DNA of 50,734 nucleotides from Acidobacteria bacterium 13_2_20CM_2_57_6 (GCA_001917435.1 MNEA01000138.1:1-50734); one strand, 5' to 3'. Shown: positions 32,828 through 42,713, counted from the stretch's first letter. The notes: generated by a model from the sequence alone, not told the origin. Made by a program: numbers and translations.

Positions 32828-34891
32828 ATGTCAAACCGATTTTTTCTTGCTGGTAGCATCGTTGCGTCTGCTGGAATTCTGGCGCTTGGTCTCGCCGGCG
32901 CCGGGTTCGGCACGCCTATGGAAATGGCGGACAAGCCAAGTTCGTGGGGCTTCGAGACTGCGAATCTCGACAAGACCTGCAAACCTTGCGACGATTTCTA
33001 CCAGTTCGCGATGGGCGGGTGGATGAAATCCAACCCGATTCCTCCGGAATATTCGAGCTGGGGCTCGTTCAGTCAGCTTGCGGACAAGAACCAGCAAAAC
33101 TTGCGCCAGATTTTGGAGGCTGCCGCCAGCGCCAAGGCCGCACCAGGTTCTAATGAGCAGAAGATCGGCGATTTCTACGCGAGCTGCATGGACACGGCCG
33201 CCATCGATGCGGCGGGAACAAAACCCATCGGACCCGAGCTGACGCGCATCGCTGCAATCAAGAACGTCGCAGACCTCCAGACGGTAACCGAACACCTTCA
33301 AAGCCGAGGGGTCGGAGCGCTCTTTCGTTTCAATTCGACGCAAGACGCTAAGGACAGTACGCAGGTGATTGGCGCCGCGTTCCAAGGCGGCCTCGGATTG
33401 CCGGAGCGCGAATACTACTTGAAAGAAGACGACAAGTCGAAGCAGCTTCGCGACTCCTACGTCAAGCATGTCGCGAAGATGTTTGAGCTACTCGGCGATC
33501 CCGCGGACCAATCCGCAGCGGAAGCCTCCACGATTCTCAAGATCGAAACCGCGCTGGCCACTCCCTCAATGAAAAATACAGACCTGCGTGATCCGGATAA
33601 GACCTACCACAAAATGACGGTGGCCGACCTGAAGACGCTCACTCCAAATTTTTCTTGGGAAGCCTACTTCAATGCCGCTGGACATCCGGAACTGAAGGAG
33701 ATCAATGTCGGCCAGCCGGACTTTTTCAAAGCGCTCGACGCACAATTGACGGCAACTTCCAGAGGCGACTGGAAAACCTATCTGCGCTGGCATCTGGTAA
33801 ATGCCGCGGCGCCCGGGCTTCCCGAAAAGTTCGTCGACGAGGACTTTGACTTCCGCGGCAAGACGTTGACCGGCGCGAAGGAGATCCAACCGCGCTGGAA
33901 GCGCTGTGTGCAAGCAACGGATCGCGTGCTCGGCGAGGCCCTCGGCCAGGTGTACGTGCAGAAGTATTTTCCACCCGAAGCCAAGGCCCGCGCTCTCGAA
34001 ATGGTGCACAACTTGATCGCCGCGCTCCGCGATGATTTGCAAACTCTGTCCTGGATGGGGTCGGAAACGCGCAAGCAAGCCACTGCGAAGCTCGAAGCGT
34101 TCGCGGTGAAAATCGGCTACACCGACAAATGGCGCGACTATTCGGCTCTGAAGATCGACCGCGCGTCCTACGCCGAAAATCAATGGCGTGGGGCGGAATT
34201 TGATTTCGCGCGCCGCCTGAACAAAATCGGCAAGCCCGTGGACCGCACCGAATGGGGAATGACGCCGCCAACCGTGAATGCCTACAACAACAGCGGCATG
34301 AATGAAATCGTTTTCCCTGCGGGCATCATGCAACCGCCGTTCTACGATCCGAATGCCGATGACGCGGTAAATTATGGCGGCATGGGAGCGGTCATCGGAC
34401 ATGAAATCACCCATGGCTTCGACGACCATGGCAGCAAATTCGATGGGCGGGGAAATTTGAAAGACTGGTGGAGCCCGGAAGACTTGAAGAATTTCAAGGC
34501 GCGTGCCGCCTGCGTCTCCGATCAGTTCGACGGCTACGTAGTCGACGGCGACTTGCGCGAAAACGGCAAGCTGGTTTTGGGCGAAAGCATCGCCGACCTG
34601 GGCGGGCTGACCATCGCCTATGCCGCTTACGAAAAATCCCTTCAAGGCAAGCCGCGGCCTCCTGACAAGGACGGCTTCACTCCAGAGCAGCGCTTCTTCC
34701 TTGGCTGGGCGCAAGTCTGGGGCTCCAACGAACGTATCGAATATGCGCGGTTGATGGCCAACACCAACCCGCATCCGCTGCCAAGATTCCGCGGCAATGG
34801 ACCGCTTTCGAACATGGTGGAGTTCGCGAAGGCCTTCGGCTGCAAAAAGGGCGAGGCGATGGTACGCGAGCAAGCCTGCAAAATCTGGTAG
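32828..34891 (+). CDS. M13-family zinc metallopeptidase (PepO/neprilysin-like)
   Basis: This 687-aa secreted or periplasmic endopeptidase has a signal segment (IVASAGILALGLAGAGFG). The M13_N domain follows (CDDFYQFAMGGWMKSNPIP), and the catalytic zinc site is HEITH at 525-529 with the third ligand Glu586 in GESIAD. Typical NAYNNSGMNEIVFPAGIM and a C-terminal CKIW are present, so the enzyme is full length. The ATG at 32828 follows GGGGGAG at 4 bases; an upstream in-frame ATG at 32579 would overlap the preceding gene. It probably degrades peptides of up to a few kDa. Confidence 0.93.
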   Translation: MSNRFFLAGSIVASAGILALGLAGAGFGTPMEMADKPSSWGFETANLDKTCKPCDDFYQFAMGGWMKSNPIPPEYSSWGSFSQLADKNQQNLRQILEAAASAKAAPGSNEQKIGDFYASCMDTAAIDAAGTKPIGPELTRIAAIKNVADLQTVTEHLQSRGVGALFRFNSTQDAKDSTQVIGAAFQGGLGLPEREYYLKEDDKSKQLRDSYVKHVAKMFELLGDPADQSAAEASTILKIETALATPSMKNTDLRDPDKTYHKMTVADLKTLTPNFSWEAYFNAAGHPELKEINVGQPDFFKALDAQLTATSRGDWKTYLRWHLVNAAAPGLPEKFVDEDFDFRGKTLTGAKEIQPRWKRCVQATDRVLGEALGQVYVQKYFPPEAKARALEMVHNLIAALRDDLQTLSWMGSETRKQATAKLEAFAVKIGYTDKWRDYSALKIDRASYAENQWRGAEFDFARRLNKIGKPVDRTEWGMTPPTVNAYNNSGMNEIVFPAGIMQPPFYDPNADDAVNYGGMGAVIGHEITHGFDDHGSKFDGRGNLKDWWSPEDLKNFKARAACVSDQFDGYVVDGDLRENGKLVLGESIADLGGLTIAYAAYEKSLQGKPRPPDKDGFTPEQRFFLGWAQVWGSNERIEYARLMANTNPHPLPRFRGNGPLSNMVEFAKAFGCKKGEAMVREQACKIW

Positions 34892-34895
34892 CCGG

Positions 34896-34944
34896 GGCGG
34901 CATGGCATTTCGAAGATTCTGAAGAGAGTTTCGAAAGAGCCGCC
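34896..34944 (+). terminator. Structured element after the M13 peptidase gene
   Basis: An imperfect hairpin starts 5 bases after the stop: outer arms GGCGGC (34896-34901) and GCCGCC (34939-34944) enclose two TTTCGAA copies that can pair. A run of seven T appears only about 25 bases later, so termination is likely but not certain. Confidence 0.3.
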
Positions 34945-35067
34945 GCAAGGCCTCATTTCTTAGTTGTCTCTTTTTTTGCGAAAGAGCATGGACAAAGGGC
35001 CATGGTGTTGTTTACCGTAGCTGCGTGGCTGAATCCGCGCGTGGGGTTGGCCCTCGAAGGGAGTGCC

Positions 35068-35796
35068 ATGAGGTTATTGGTAGCGGCGTTGCTACTTGTA
35101 AGTGGTGGTGTGGCGCAGGCGCAGATGGGCACGCCCAATTTGAACAGCGACCGGGGGAATGCCGCACGAGATTTCTCCGCGACCTCCGCCGCGAAAGCGA
35201 CGCTCATAAGTGACTTGGTTGTGGCGGACACGCTTTCTGCGCCAACATCCAAGCCAGTTGTTGCCACAGTCCTGGCCCTGCCGCTCGACGCCGCCGAGCC
35301 AGCTTCGCCATCACCGCAACCCAAGTTTCTTTACGGAAGCCGTGGAGACTACCGCTGGGAATTAGGTCTTGGCTTTACCTGGTTGCGATTCCGATCTTCG
35401 GCCTTCAATGCCAACACCGTCGGGATTAATACTGCTGTCGTGTATTACACGAACGAGTGGTTCGGCGTCGAAGGCAATGTCATTGCGGCCTTTGCGCCTA
35501 CGATTTTCGTCAATGAACACGTGAAGATTGCAACCTACGGTGCTGGGCCAAAAATCGCCTTGCGGCAGAAGCAGTGGGAGCCCTGGCTGCACGCAATATT
35601 CGGTGGAGCCCACCTACAGCCGCAGGTCACCGGCCAAAGCCGCAACTCCTACGTCATCAAGGCGGGCGGGGGAGCGGATTACCGCTGGAATCCGCGCATC
35701 TCTTTCCGTCTAGAAGGCGACTACGTGCGCACCGGCTTTTTCAATCAGGGCCAGAACAACTTCCAACTCGGTGGCGGCTTCGTTTTTCACTTCTAG
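35068..35796 (+). CDS. Small outer-membrane beta-barrel protein (OmpA/OmpW-like size)
   Basis: The 242-aa protein has a signal peptide (LLVAALLLVSGGVAQAQ), a low-complexity Ala/Pro linker to about residue 90, and then eight or so amphipathic strands: YRWELGLGFTWLRFRS, GVEGNVIAAFAPTIF, GAGPKIALRQ, ISFRLEGDYVRTGFF. The C-terminus FVFHF is a Bam recognition end. The ATG at 35068 follows AAGGGAG by 5 bases. It is convergent with the cupin gene. Function is unknown; it probably sits in the outer membrane as a structural or adhesion protein. Confidence 0.8.
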   Translation: MRLLVAALLLVSGGVAQAQMGTPNLNSDRGNAARDFSATSAAKATLISDLVVADTLSAPTSKPVVATVLALPLDAAEPASPSPQPKFLYGSRGDYRWELGLGFTWLRFRSSAFNANTVGINTAVVYYTNEWFGVEGNVIAAFAPTIFVNEHVKIATYGAGPKIALRQKQWEPWLHAIFGGAHLQPQVTGQSRNSYVIKAGGGADYRWNPRISFRLEGDYVRTGFFNQGQNNFQLGGGFVFHF

Positions 35797-35849
35797 AGCA
35801 GCGCCCGTTCAACAGCTTGGCGCAGGTCAGATCAGTCGGCGCGCCAATT

Positions 35850-36221
35850 TTAGCGGCCGTGCCTCAGATAGTCGTCGGTTTTGTTGAGCCAGTCCTCGCG
35901 CGGAGGGTCAAAGACGTCAAGGTCCACAGTATCTTCGATCGCCCAGGCTTCGTGGGGCATGTGCGGGGGGATGCACAGTACTTCACCGGCACGGACCACG
36001 ATTTCCTTGCCCGCGATGGCAAACTTCAACGCACCTTCGAGGATGTAAGTGACCTGCTCGTTGTGGTGATGATGTAAAGGCACGTGCGCACCTTTCTTCA
36101 ACAGCACGCGTGCCAGCATAATCCTGTCGCCGACCACCATTTCGCGGCCGATAAGCGGATTCAATTGTTCGCGCTCCACGTTTTTCCATGCGACGTGCTT
36201 CGATTTCGCCGGGGTGCTCAT
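35850..36221 (-). CDS. Cupin-domain protein
   Basis: This 123-aa single-domain cupin has the metal-binding motif HVPLHHHHNEQ (motif 1) followed by GALKFAIAGKE and the second-motif strand PPHMPHEAWA. Its length fits small KdgF/YlbA-like cupins. Its ATG overlaps the stop of the amidohydrolase gene (ATGA), so it is translated with it; a role in handling the product of that enzyme is possible but not shown. The three upstream genes of the operon are all catabolic in type. Confidence 0.85.
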   Translation of the reverse strand: MSTPAKSKHVAWKNVEREQLNPLIGREMVVGDRIMLARVLLKKGAHVPLHHHHNEQVTYILEGALKFAIAGKEIVVRAGEVLCIPPHMPHEAWAIEDTVDLDVFDPPREDWLNKTDDYLRHGR

Positions 36222-37567
36222 TTCATGTCTCCATACAGCTTTGCTGCATTATCGTGCAGGTACAAACGGGCGAGTTCTAGCGCCTTCTCTTCGGTGAATG
36301 CACCTTCGGCGACCAGTTCAGCCAGCGCTGCGGCCACCGCCGTCCGGGCGGACCGCGCCGCCACCCAGAACGTTTCTTCGGCTCCGACCGCATCGTTGAA
36401 CGGAAAGGCGTCCGACCCAAACATAATCTTCTCGGGGTACAGTGAAATCCACTGTTTGAGAATGTTCTTCAACTCTGACGGATAAACGTAATAGCCCATG
36501 AGAGACGAATCCGTGTACACGTTCTTCGCCGCCGTCAGCCAGATCATGTCGAGCGTGTAGGGATAGCCGCCGTGAATCAGCACGAATTTCACGTTGCCGT
36601 ATCGCGGGTCGCGCAGCACGTTCTCCAGATTCAACGGATTGCCGTTCGGCAGGCTGAAGTAATCGCCAATGCCCACGGCGCTGTGAAAATGGACGGGGAG
36701 TTTCAGCTTTCCCGCTTGATCGATCAGCACGCGAAAAACGTAATCCTGGAACGTTCTGTAGTCTTCTTCAGAAGGCACGCCGCCAGCGCGAAACTGCGCA
36801 TAGATGGCTTCTGCTTTTTCGCGCGGCGGATCGCCGAAGTACAGCGTGCGAAAATAGGCGGCTTCAAATTTCATGGCCACGCCGCCTCTTTTCTGGTTGT
36901 CGGCTAGCATTTGGCCGACGAAGGCCTCGTATCCCGTCAAATCGGCAGGCAATCCAATTACGTTTTCCTGCTTCATGTAGCGTCGAAGCACTTTTTCCTG
37001 CAGCGGAATGTACACGCTCATATCAGCGTTCTTGGCGGCCAGATTATGGTTGTCGAAAGGAAATAGAAACGAATCCACGAAAAACACCCAATGAAACCGC
37101 TTGGGATCGAGGTACGAAGCCAGCGCCACGCGATTGGCCAGGCACGTCTCGATGTTCATTTTGTCGAGGATGCTGTCCCAGTAAGCCGTGCTGCCTGCCG
37201 CTTCTGCAGCTTTTTTCTTGTCGATGAGCCACTTCGCGTGTTCGGGCTTGAAATCATCGTAGGGGTAGCCGAAGAGCGCCTTCGCCGCGGCGACAAATTC
37301 CGGATTGGTGTCGCGAAGACGCATCACCGTGCTTTCGTTAGGGGGTGAAGCCATCGCGTCCATGTCGGAATCATCTGGAAACGTTGCATGCGAATGATTG
37401 TCGTAAATGGGAATCCGGTCGATTTGCTTCAGCAGCCGGTCGTAAATTTTCTGCACATCAGCACTGGGCAGTGGCCTCGCCTGCGCGTGCGCCATAACGG
37501 TCACCGCCAGCGTCACTAGCAAAGCAGCGACAATTGGAATCGAGCACTTTGTTTTTGCTTGTCTCAC
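36218..37567 (-). CDS. Secreted amidohydrolase-2 family metal-dependent hydrolase
   Basis: The 449-aa TIM-barrel hydrolase carries YDNHSHATFPDDSD (metal-binding HxH near residue 60), HFHSAVGIGDYF, LIHGGYPYTL and GSDAFPF, the usual His/Asp set of PF04909. The start is GTG at 37567: GGGAG lies 5 bases upstream and a clean signal peptide results (CSIPIVAALLVTLAVTVMAHA). A longer reading would overlap the aminotransferase gene by about 130 bases. It lies 40 bases after that gene and overlaps the cupin gene. The substrate (an amide, lactone or decarboxylated aromatic) is unknown. Confidence 0.85.
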   Translation of the reverse strand: MRQAKTKCSIPIVAALLVTLAVTVMAHAQARPLPSADVQKIYDRLLKQIDRIPIYDNHSHATFPDDSDMDAMASPPNESTVMRLRDTNPEFVAAAKALFGYPYDDFKPEHAKWLIDKKKAAEAAGSTAYWDSILDKMNIETCLANRVALASYLDPKRFHWVFFVDSFLFPFDNHNLAAKNADMSVYIPLQEKVLRRYMKQENVIGLPADLTGYEAFVGQMLADNQKRGGVAMKFEAAYFRTLYFGDPPREKAEAIYAQFRAGGVPSEEDYRTFQDYVFRVLIDQAGKLKLPVHFHSAVGIGDYFSLPNGNPLNLENVLRDPRYGNVKFVLIHGGYPYTLDMIWLTAAKNVYTDSSLMGYYVYPSELKNILKQWISLYPEKIMFGSDAFPFNDAVGAEETFWVAARSARTAVAAALAELVAEGAFTEEKALELARLYLHDNAAKLYGDMK

Positions 37568-37607
37568 TGCGGCTCCCGGCCATTCGGCTGAAATCAAAAA
37601 CCAACAA

Positions 37608-38792
37608 CTAGCGCGAAACTGCCGTGCGCCAGTGGACGGAAACGCGCTGCATGCGTTCCAGGGCTTCTTCGAGCAGATTCCTGGCGCTGACGAGCGAGAA
37701 CCGCAGATAATTCTTTCCGCCTGGACCGAACGCAGCACCGGCGATTCCCGCGACGCCCGCCTCTTCCAACAAAAGCTTCTGCACTTCTTCTGCGGAGAGC
37801 CCCGTATCTTCGATATTCACCCAGGCGTAAAATGCGCCATCCGGCGCCTGGCAGCGGAATCCGGGGATTTGATTGAGCCCGGCAACGAACTGATCCCGCC
37901 GTTTGCGGTATTCCGCCACCATCGCCTCAACGGCGTTTGTGGAATCGCGCAAAGCCTCAATGGCCGCCACCTGCGTGAATTCCGCCGCGCACGTAAACGT
38001 GTTCAGCACCAGCAGGTCCATGGCATCAATCACTTCCTCGGGCGCCACGGCATACCCAAGCCGCCAGCCGGTCATTGCAAAACTTTTTGAGAATCCGTCA
38101 ATGATCACCGTGCGCTCCGTCATACCGGGAAGCGACCGAATGGATTTGTACTCCCCGCTGAAGAGAATGCGCGCGTAAATCTCGTCCGCGATGACCCAGA
38201 GATCGTGCTTCGTAGCCAGCATGGCAACTTTCTGCAAAACCTCATCGCTAAAAACTGTCCCCGTCGGGTTGTTCGGCGAATTGAAGATCAGCATGGTCGC
38301 GCGCGGCGTGATCTGTCGCGCGATCTCATCCACATCAGGCTGGAACTTGTTTTTCTCTTCCAGCCAATAAGGAACAGCCGTGGCTCCCAGCCCGCGGGCG
38401 AACGACGGATAAATCGGAAAGCTCGGATCTGGAAAAAGCACTTCATCGCCCGGCTCGATCAGCGCCATCATTGCTAACGAGAGCGCCATTTTGCAGCCGG
38501 GCGCCACGATTACCTGCTCCGCCGTCGCATCCACCCTGCGCGTGCGCTTCAAGTAATCCGCAATGGCCTCGCGCAGTGCCGGCACACCGCGCGTGGAGCA
38601 ATACCGGTCGCGCCCCGCTGCCACAGCGCTACGCAGACCATCCACAACGGGCGGCGCAGGATGAAAATCCGGTTCGCCAAGCTCCAGATGAATGATCGAC
38701 CGACCCTGGCGCTCAAGTTCTTTGGCGCGCGAATAAACCGCCAATGCGCCTTCGCCATTCAATTGGGAAACGCGAGATGCGATCCGTGCCAT
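37608..38792 (-). CDS. PLP-dependent aminotransferase (class I/II)
   Basis: The 394-aa enzyme has the AspC/aminotransferase I-II fold. NSPNNPTG is present, the PLP lysine is in DGFSKSFAMTGWRLGYA, DEIYA lies before it, and LRFSLV with its Arg binds the substrate carboxylate. It transfers amino groups between an amino acid and a 2-oxoacid in the cytosol. It heads a three-gene minus-strand unit with a secreted amidohydrolase and a cupin, whose link to it is not obvious. The exact amino donor cannot be inferred. Confidence 0.9.
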   Translation of the reverse strand: MARIASRVSQLNGEGALAVYSRAKELERQGRSIIHLELGEPDFHPAPPVVDGLRSAVAAGRDRYCSTRGVPALREAIADYLKRTRRVDATAEQVIVAPGCKMALSLAMMALIEPGDEVLFPDPSFPIYPSFARGLGATAVPYWLEEKNKFQPDVDEIARQITPRATMLIFNSPNNPTGTVFSDEVLQKVAMLATKHDLWVIADEIYARILFSGEYKSIRSLPGMTERTVIIDGFSKSFAMTGWRLGYAVAPEEVIDAMDLLVLNTFTCAAEFTQVAAIEALRDSTNAVEAMVAEYRKRRDQFVAGLNQIPGFRCQAPDGAFYAWVNIEDTGLSAEEVQKLLLEEAGVAGIAGAAFGPGGKNYLRFSLVSARNLLEEALERMQRVSVHWRTAVSR

Positions 38793-38856
38793 GACGTAGT
38801 CCGAGCGAAAATCTTATCACTTCGCGGGAAGCCAGGCCTTCTGAGCATCCTGTCAA

Positions 38857-41800
38857 CTAGAATGTGTAACGCAGCGAGAACTGGATCAACCGCGGCGTCC
38901 CGACAGTCGAGAAAATCTTTCCGAAAGGTCCGTCCGAAGTAGGATTCCCCAGATTGTCGTGAGTGATGGTTTCCACATCGTTGATCGAAGGATTCGCGAA
39001 GTTAACGTGGTTCCAGATGTTGAAGAAGTCCGTCGTGAAGCGCAACGACTGCCGTTCGGTCAGCTTAAAATTCTTGATTAAAGAAAAGTCCCAGTTCTGC
39101 TGGAACGGGCCTCGGTAGATGTTCCGGCCCAGGTTTCCGAAAGCCGTCGTGCACGCAAAGGCTGGATCGGCGACGCAACCGGCCGGGTCAGCAACCGGTG
39201 CGGTTGTGAAGTTCGTCAGGCTGAGATAGCCGTTCAGCCGGGAGTGAATGTCGCCGGTCGTGGTTCCAGCTCCGATGGACCCTCCCGGTGTAAGCTGCGC
39301 GCCGAGCGTTGCCGATGCCAGCCCCGCTCCAAGATAGGCGGTGCCTGCCGCCGAGTCCGTCACGGAGAACGGAACCCCCGATTGGAAGATAGTGATGCCG
39401 CTCAAAGCCCAACCGGTCAGCAACGTCCCCTTTACACCTGTTTCACCGTTGTAAGACGGCAAGTCGTAGCGATAGCTCACGACAAACCGGTGGGTCCGGT
39501 CGAAGTCCGATAGCCCGCGGGAAAACTTCAGGTCGGTCTCATCATTGAACGCTGTGTTTAGCGCCGTATTGCCGCTCGAGGTCGCGTCCGTGGACTTTGA
39601 CCACGTATAAGCCGCCTGAAAGTAGCCCGCCAGCCACCGCCGTGAAAGAGTGGTTTGCAAAGAGTGATAGTGGGAATAGGCGTCATTGGCAAAAATCTGG
39701 AAGCCACCATAGCCGTTGAATCCTTGTAAATTGGATCGCGCGACTCCATTCCCGGCCGTGCTTTCGGTGATGACAAATGGCGTTCCGTCTTCTGCCCTGA
39801 CTGTGAGCGGTTTCGCCGCAGTTGCCAGCTTCGCTTGAATGCTCGTGCGCGTCTCCCGCAGATGAAGAGCGTGCGTCCCAATGTACCCGGCCTCGAATAC
39901 CCAGCTCTTTCCCAGCGCGCGCTGGATCGTCAAGTTCCACTGTTGCGTGTTCGGTGCCTTGAAGGTCCGCGGCACCGTCAGCACAAACAGAAACTGCGAT
40001 GGGACGAGCCCCGCGCTCCCCGTCGCGCAGGCGTAGTTCGGGAATTGCCTGGTATCCCCGCTCGGAAAATTCTGCAGAGCTCCCAGGCACGGCACGAAAT
40101 TGGGATCGAGCACTCCGGCTTTCGGGAGCGCGTTTACGCCGGTCAGGAAAAAATTCGACAAGCTGCCAGCACTGCCGCCGCCGAACGCAATCGGCAGATA
40201 TGGCGCTTGGAACGATAGCTGGTCAACCGTGCCGACGTCTTCGCGCACGAAGTAGATGCCGTAGCCCCCGCGAACTGTCGTCGTGTGGCGACCGAACACG
40301 TCCCAGGCAAATCCGAGTCGCGGGCCCAGGCCCGTCGTGAAATTGTTTTTGTAAGTCGTGTTGTTCCCGGAGCCGCTGAGGCCTGCGAGGTTCAGCTTGT
40401 TCGCACACCCCCCGTAGACAAAGGGATACTTCCCGCTATCCGCGAGCTGGGGATCGAAATTGCCGATGTGGCAAAGATTGTCGTAAAAGGCGCCCAGAAC
40501 TTCCGTCCGGACGCCCAGGTTCAGCGTCAAATCCGGCCGAACTTTCCAATCATCTTGCGCGAAAAATCCGAAGTTGTTGTTGCGGTATTGGTGGTTGAAG
40601 ACGCCGCCTCCGCCAAAGCTGAAATCCGGCGCTCCCACAACGAGTTTTTGAAAATCCGTGGCTCCCCCGGGGCTGTTTACGAAGAACAATTGTCCATTAA
40701 ACGTCTGCGGAAATAGCTTGTCGAGGTTTACGCGCGTGTACTCCCCGCCGAACCGCAGGAAATGCGCCCCCCGCACCCAGCTGACCGTGTCCACGAAATT
40801 GAACGTGTCTTGATTCTGAAACTGGTCCGCGGGCGGCGTCGGCCCGATCTGAAAGCCGGAACTCCCGAGCGTGAACTTGTAAATGGATTTCGTGATGTTG
40901 TTTGTGGGCCGGTTGATGCCCAGGTCCGTCACTGTCACGGGCGGCACATTGATCAGGCTGTCGTTGATGTGCACGAACCCAAACCGGAAATCATTGACGA
41001 GCGCGGGAGAGAAGAGGTGCGTTTCGTTCACGCTAAAAAACCGCCCGCGCACGGGAATGTCGTAGGGAAAATTCAGATCCGTGGCGCTGATACTGCTCGC
41101 CAACGTTCCTCCCAGAGACGCCTGCAAGCCGCCCGCGCCAAATGGCAGCAGCGATTCCGAATCCGAGAAAAAAAACCGTGCCGCAACCTTGTCCTGCGCG
41201 CCATGGAACTCACGGTCCCAGTTGGCCGTGAATTGATCGTCGGTATACTTCCCCGGCTTGCTGATGATGAGGGGCGCAGTGGCATAGGACGTAGTCTTGT
41301 TGGGATTCAAGTCTGGAGTGCCCACGGAAGGAATCAGGAATCCGTTCGGATCGCCAAACTGGCCGCTCTTGAACTGCAGCAGTTTCAGGATGACCGGATC
41401 GATGTCCGTGGGCGCAATCGGAAAAGCTTGCGTGCTGAGCGCGTTTGCGATCGACGTGGCATCGCGTGTGGTCGGCAAGGAAGGAAACCCCGGATTGTTA
41501 ATCTGTGTGCCCGGTGAGAGTGCGCTTCGCTGCCGTGTCCCCTGATAATTCACGAAGAAGAAGCCGTATTTTTCCCGGCCCGCTGGCCCGCCAAGGCTGC
41601 CGCCGAAAATGTTTTGTTTCACCGGTGGACGTTTCTGGCCCGCGGCGTTTAGAAAAAAATCGTTGGCGTTCAGGACGTCGTTCCGGAAAAACTCATACAC
41701 ATCGCCATGCAATTCGCGCGTGCCGGATTTGAGGATGGCGTTGACGTTCCCTCCGCCGTTGCGACCCTGGCTCGCATCATAGAGCGATGTTTGCACCTTG

Positions 41801-42474
41801 AATTCCTGGATCACATCGGGATTCGGCAAAGGAACGTACGTCGCCTGCGCCACGTTGTAGTCCGTCGCGCTGATGCCTTCAATTAGGTAATTGTTGTTGT
41901 CCTCGCGTTGTCCGTTCACGATCACGCGAACGTTGCCCCGTCCCAGTTGCGCCGAAGCATTCAGTTCGCTCTGAGCGCCGGTGGAAAGCGTCAGCAATTG
42001 CTGATAGTTCTGTGTTGCCAACGGTAATTCCCGCACGGTCTCTGTGCCCAGCGACTGGCCGGTCGCCGCGTTCGTGGTCTCCACGGTTGTAACTTGCGCG
42101 GAAATTTCCACCTTTTCGCTCACTGCGCCGGGCTTCAGTGTAATCGTCACCTTCGTCGTCTCTGTGACGCGCACCTCGATGCCGGAAGCTTTGGCTTCCG
42201 CGAACCCGGACTTGTTCACCACCACGATGTACGTCCCCGGCGGCAGCAGCGGCACGACGAACAATCCGTCCGCGTTTGTCGAAACCTTGCGTGCCAGCAA
42301 TTCCGTGCGTGTATCGATGATCTGGACTTCGGCGTCGGCCACCGACCCGCCACTTGTATCCACTACAACGCCGCTGATTGCTCCCGTCGCGCCGCCTTGC
42401 CCGCAAGCACGCGTGCCCATCAGTAATCCCACCAGCACCAATACTGCGGCTAAAATTCTGTGAATGCCTCGCAT
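38857..42474 (-). CDS. Oar-like TonB-dependent receptor with CarboxypepD_reg domain
   Basis: This 1205-aa outer-membrane transporter has a signal peptide (AAVLVLVGLLMGTRACGQ), a carboxypeptidase-regulatory domain (AISGVVVDTSGGSVADAEVQ ... GTYIVVVNKSGFAE, about residues 22-105), a plug (ATGQSLGTETVREL, QREDNNNYLIEGI) and a large barrel ending FSLRYTF. The ATG at 42474 follows GAGGGGGG by a few bases; an upstream ATG at 42510 lies inside the leader. Such receptors take up oligosaccharides, peptides or siderophores using TonB energy; the cargo here is unknown. A perfect 16-bp palindrome lies about 20 bases upstream, and a TTGACA promoter about 120 bases upstream. Confidence 0.92.
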   Translation of the reverse strand: MRGIHRILAAVLVLVGLLMGTRACGQGGATGAISGVVVDTSGGSVADAEVQIIDTRTELLARKVSTNADGLFVVPLLPPGTYIVVVNKSGFAEAKASGIEVRVTETTKVTITLKPGAVSEKVEISAQVTTVETTNAATGQSLGTETVRELPLATQNYQQLLTLSTGAQSELNASAQLGRGNVRVIVNGQREDNNNYLIEGISATDYNVAQATYVPLPNPDVIQEFKVQTSLYDASQGRNGGGNVNAILKSGTRELHGDVYEFFRNDVLNANDFFLNAAGQKRPPVKQNIFGGSLGGPAGREKYGFFFVNYQGTRQRSALSPGTQINNPGFPSLPTTRDATSIANALSTQAFPIAPTDIDPVILKLLQFKSGQFGDPNGFLIPSVGTPDLNPNKTTSYATAPLIISKPGKYTDDQFTANWDREFHGAQDKVAARFFFSDSESLLPFGAGGLQASLGGTLASSISATDLNFPYDIPVRGRFFSVNETHLFSPALVNDFRFGFVHINDSLINVPPVTVTDLGINRPTNNITKSIYKFTLGSSGFQIGPTPPADQFQNQDTFNFVDTVSWVRGAHFLRFGGEYTRVNLDKLFPQTFNGQLFFVNSPGGATDFQKLVVGAPDFSFGGGGVFNHQYRNNNFGFFAQDDWKVRPDLTLNLGVRTEVLGAFYDNLCHIGNFDPQLADSGKYPFVYGGCANKLNLAGLSGSGNNTTYKNNFTTGLGPRLGFAWDVFGRHTTTVRGGYGIYFVREDVGTVDQLSFQAPYLPIAFGGGSAGSLSNFFLTGVNALPKAGVLDPNFVPCLGALQNFPSGDTRQFPNYACATGSAGLVPSQFLFVLTVPRTFKAPNTQQWNLTIQRALGKSWVFEAGYIGTHALHLRETRTSIQAKLATAAKPLTVRAEDGTPFVITESTAGNGVARSNLQGFNGYGGFQIFANDAYSHYHSLQTTLSRRWLAGYFQAAYTWSKSTDATSSGNTALNTAFNDETDLKFSRGLSDFDRTHRFVVSYRYDLPSYNGETGVKGTLLTGWALSGITIFQSGVPFSVTDSAAGTAYLGAGLASATLGAQLTPGGSIGAGTTTGDIHSRLNGYLSLTNFTTAPVADPAGCVADPAFACTTAFGNLGRNIYRGPFQQNWDFSLIKNFKLTERQSLRFTTDFFNIWNHVNFANPSINDVETITHDNLGNPTSDGPFGKIFSTVGTPRLIQFSLRYTF

Positions 42475-42492
42475 AACCCCCCTCAGGTATAG

Positions 42493-42508
42493 GCTCACGG
42501 TCGTGAGC
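42493..42508 (-). promoter_or_regulatory. 16-bp palindrome in the receptor leader (possible operator)
   Basis: The sequence GCTCACGGTCGTGAGC has perfect 7-bp arms around GT. It lies between the candidate promoter and the receptor ATG. The short spacer suits a dimeric repressor site better than an mRNA hairpin, but no regulator gene is adjacent. Confidence 0.4.
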
Positions 42509-42593
42509 AAACGTCTATTCGCCTCGCGGACGCCCTTTTCTTGAAAGGGACGGCGGACGCAGGATCAAAATCGTGTAAACACTCCCCCTTTTG

Positions 42594-42622
42594 AAGCTAG
42601 CGTTTCATTTTTGGGGTGTCAA
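42594..42622 (-). promoter_or_regulatory. Candidate sigma70 promoter of the TonB-dependent receptor
   Basis: On the minus strand, the consensus -35 TTGACA (42617-42622) is followed after 17 bases by TAGCTT (42594-42599), a weak -10. The leader would be about 110 bases and contains the palindrome at 42493-42508. The rest of the 42475-42847 gap shows no gene. Confidence 0.45.
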
Positions 42623-42713
42623 GGGACCAGGACGAAAACATTTTGATTAACCTAATTTGTGCCCCAACCATGTTTCAAATAGAACCTATAAGTAAGCGCT
42701 CGTTACCCTCCGT

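Noticed and set aside
33566..34948. Minus-strand frame of 460 codons
   Set aside because: Antisense to the M13 peptidase with intact HEITH and GESIAD motifs.
42687..42692. TATAAG as -10 of the FecR/DUF6600 gene
   Set aside because: No acceptable -35 at 15-19 bases upstream and a leader of about 150 bases would be needed.
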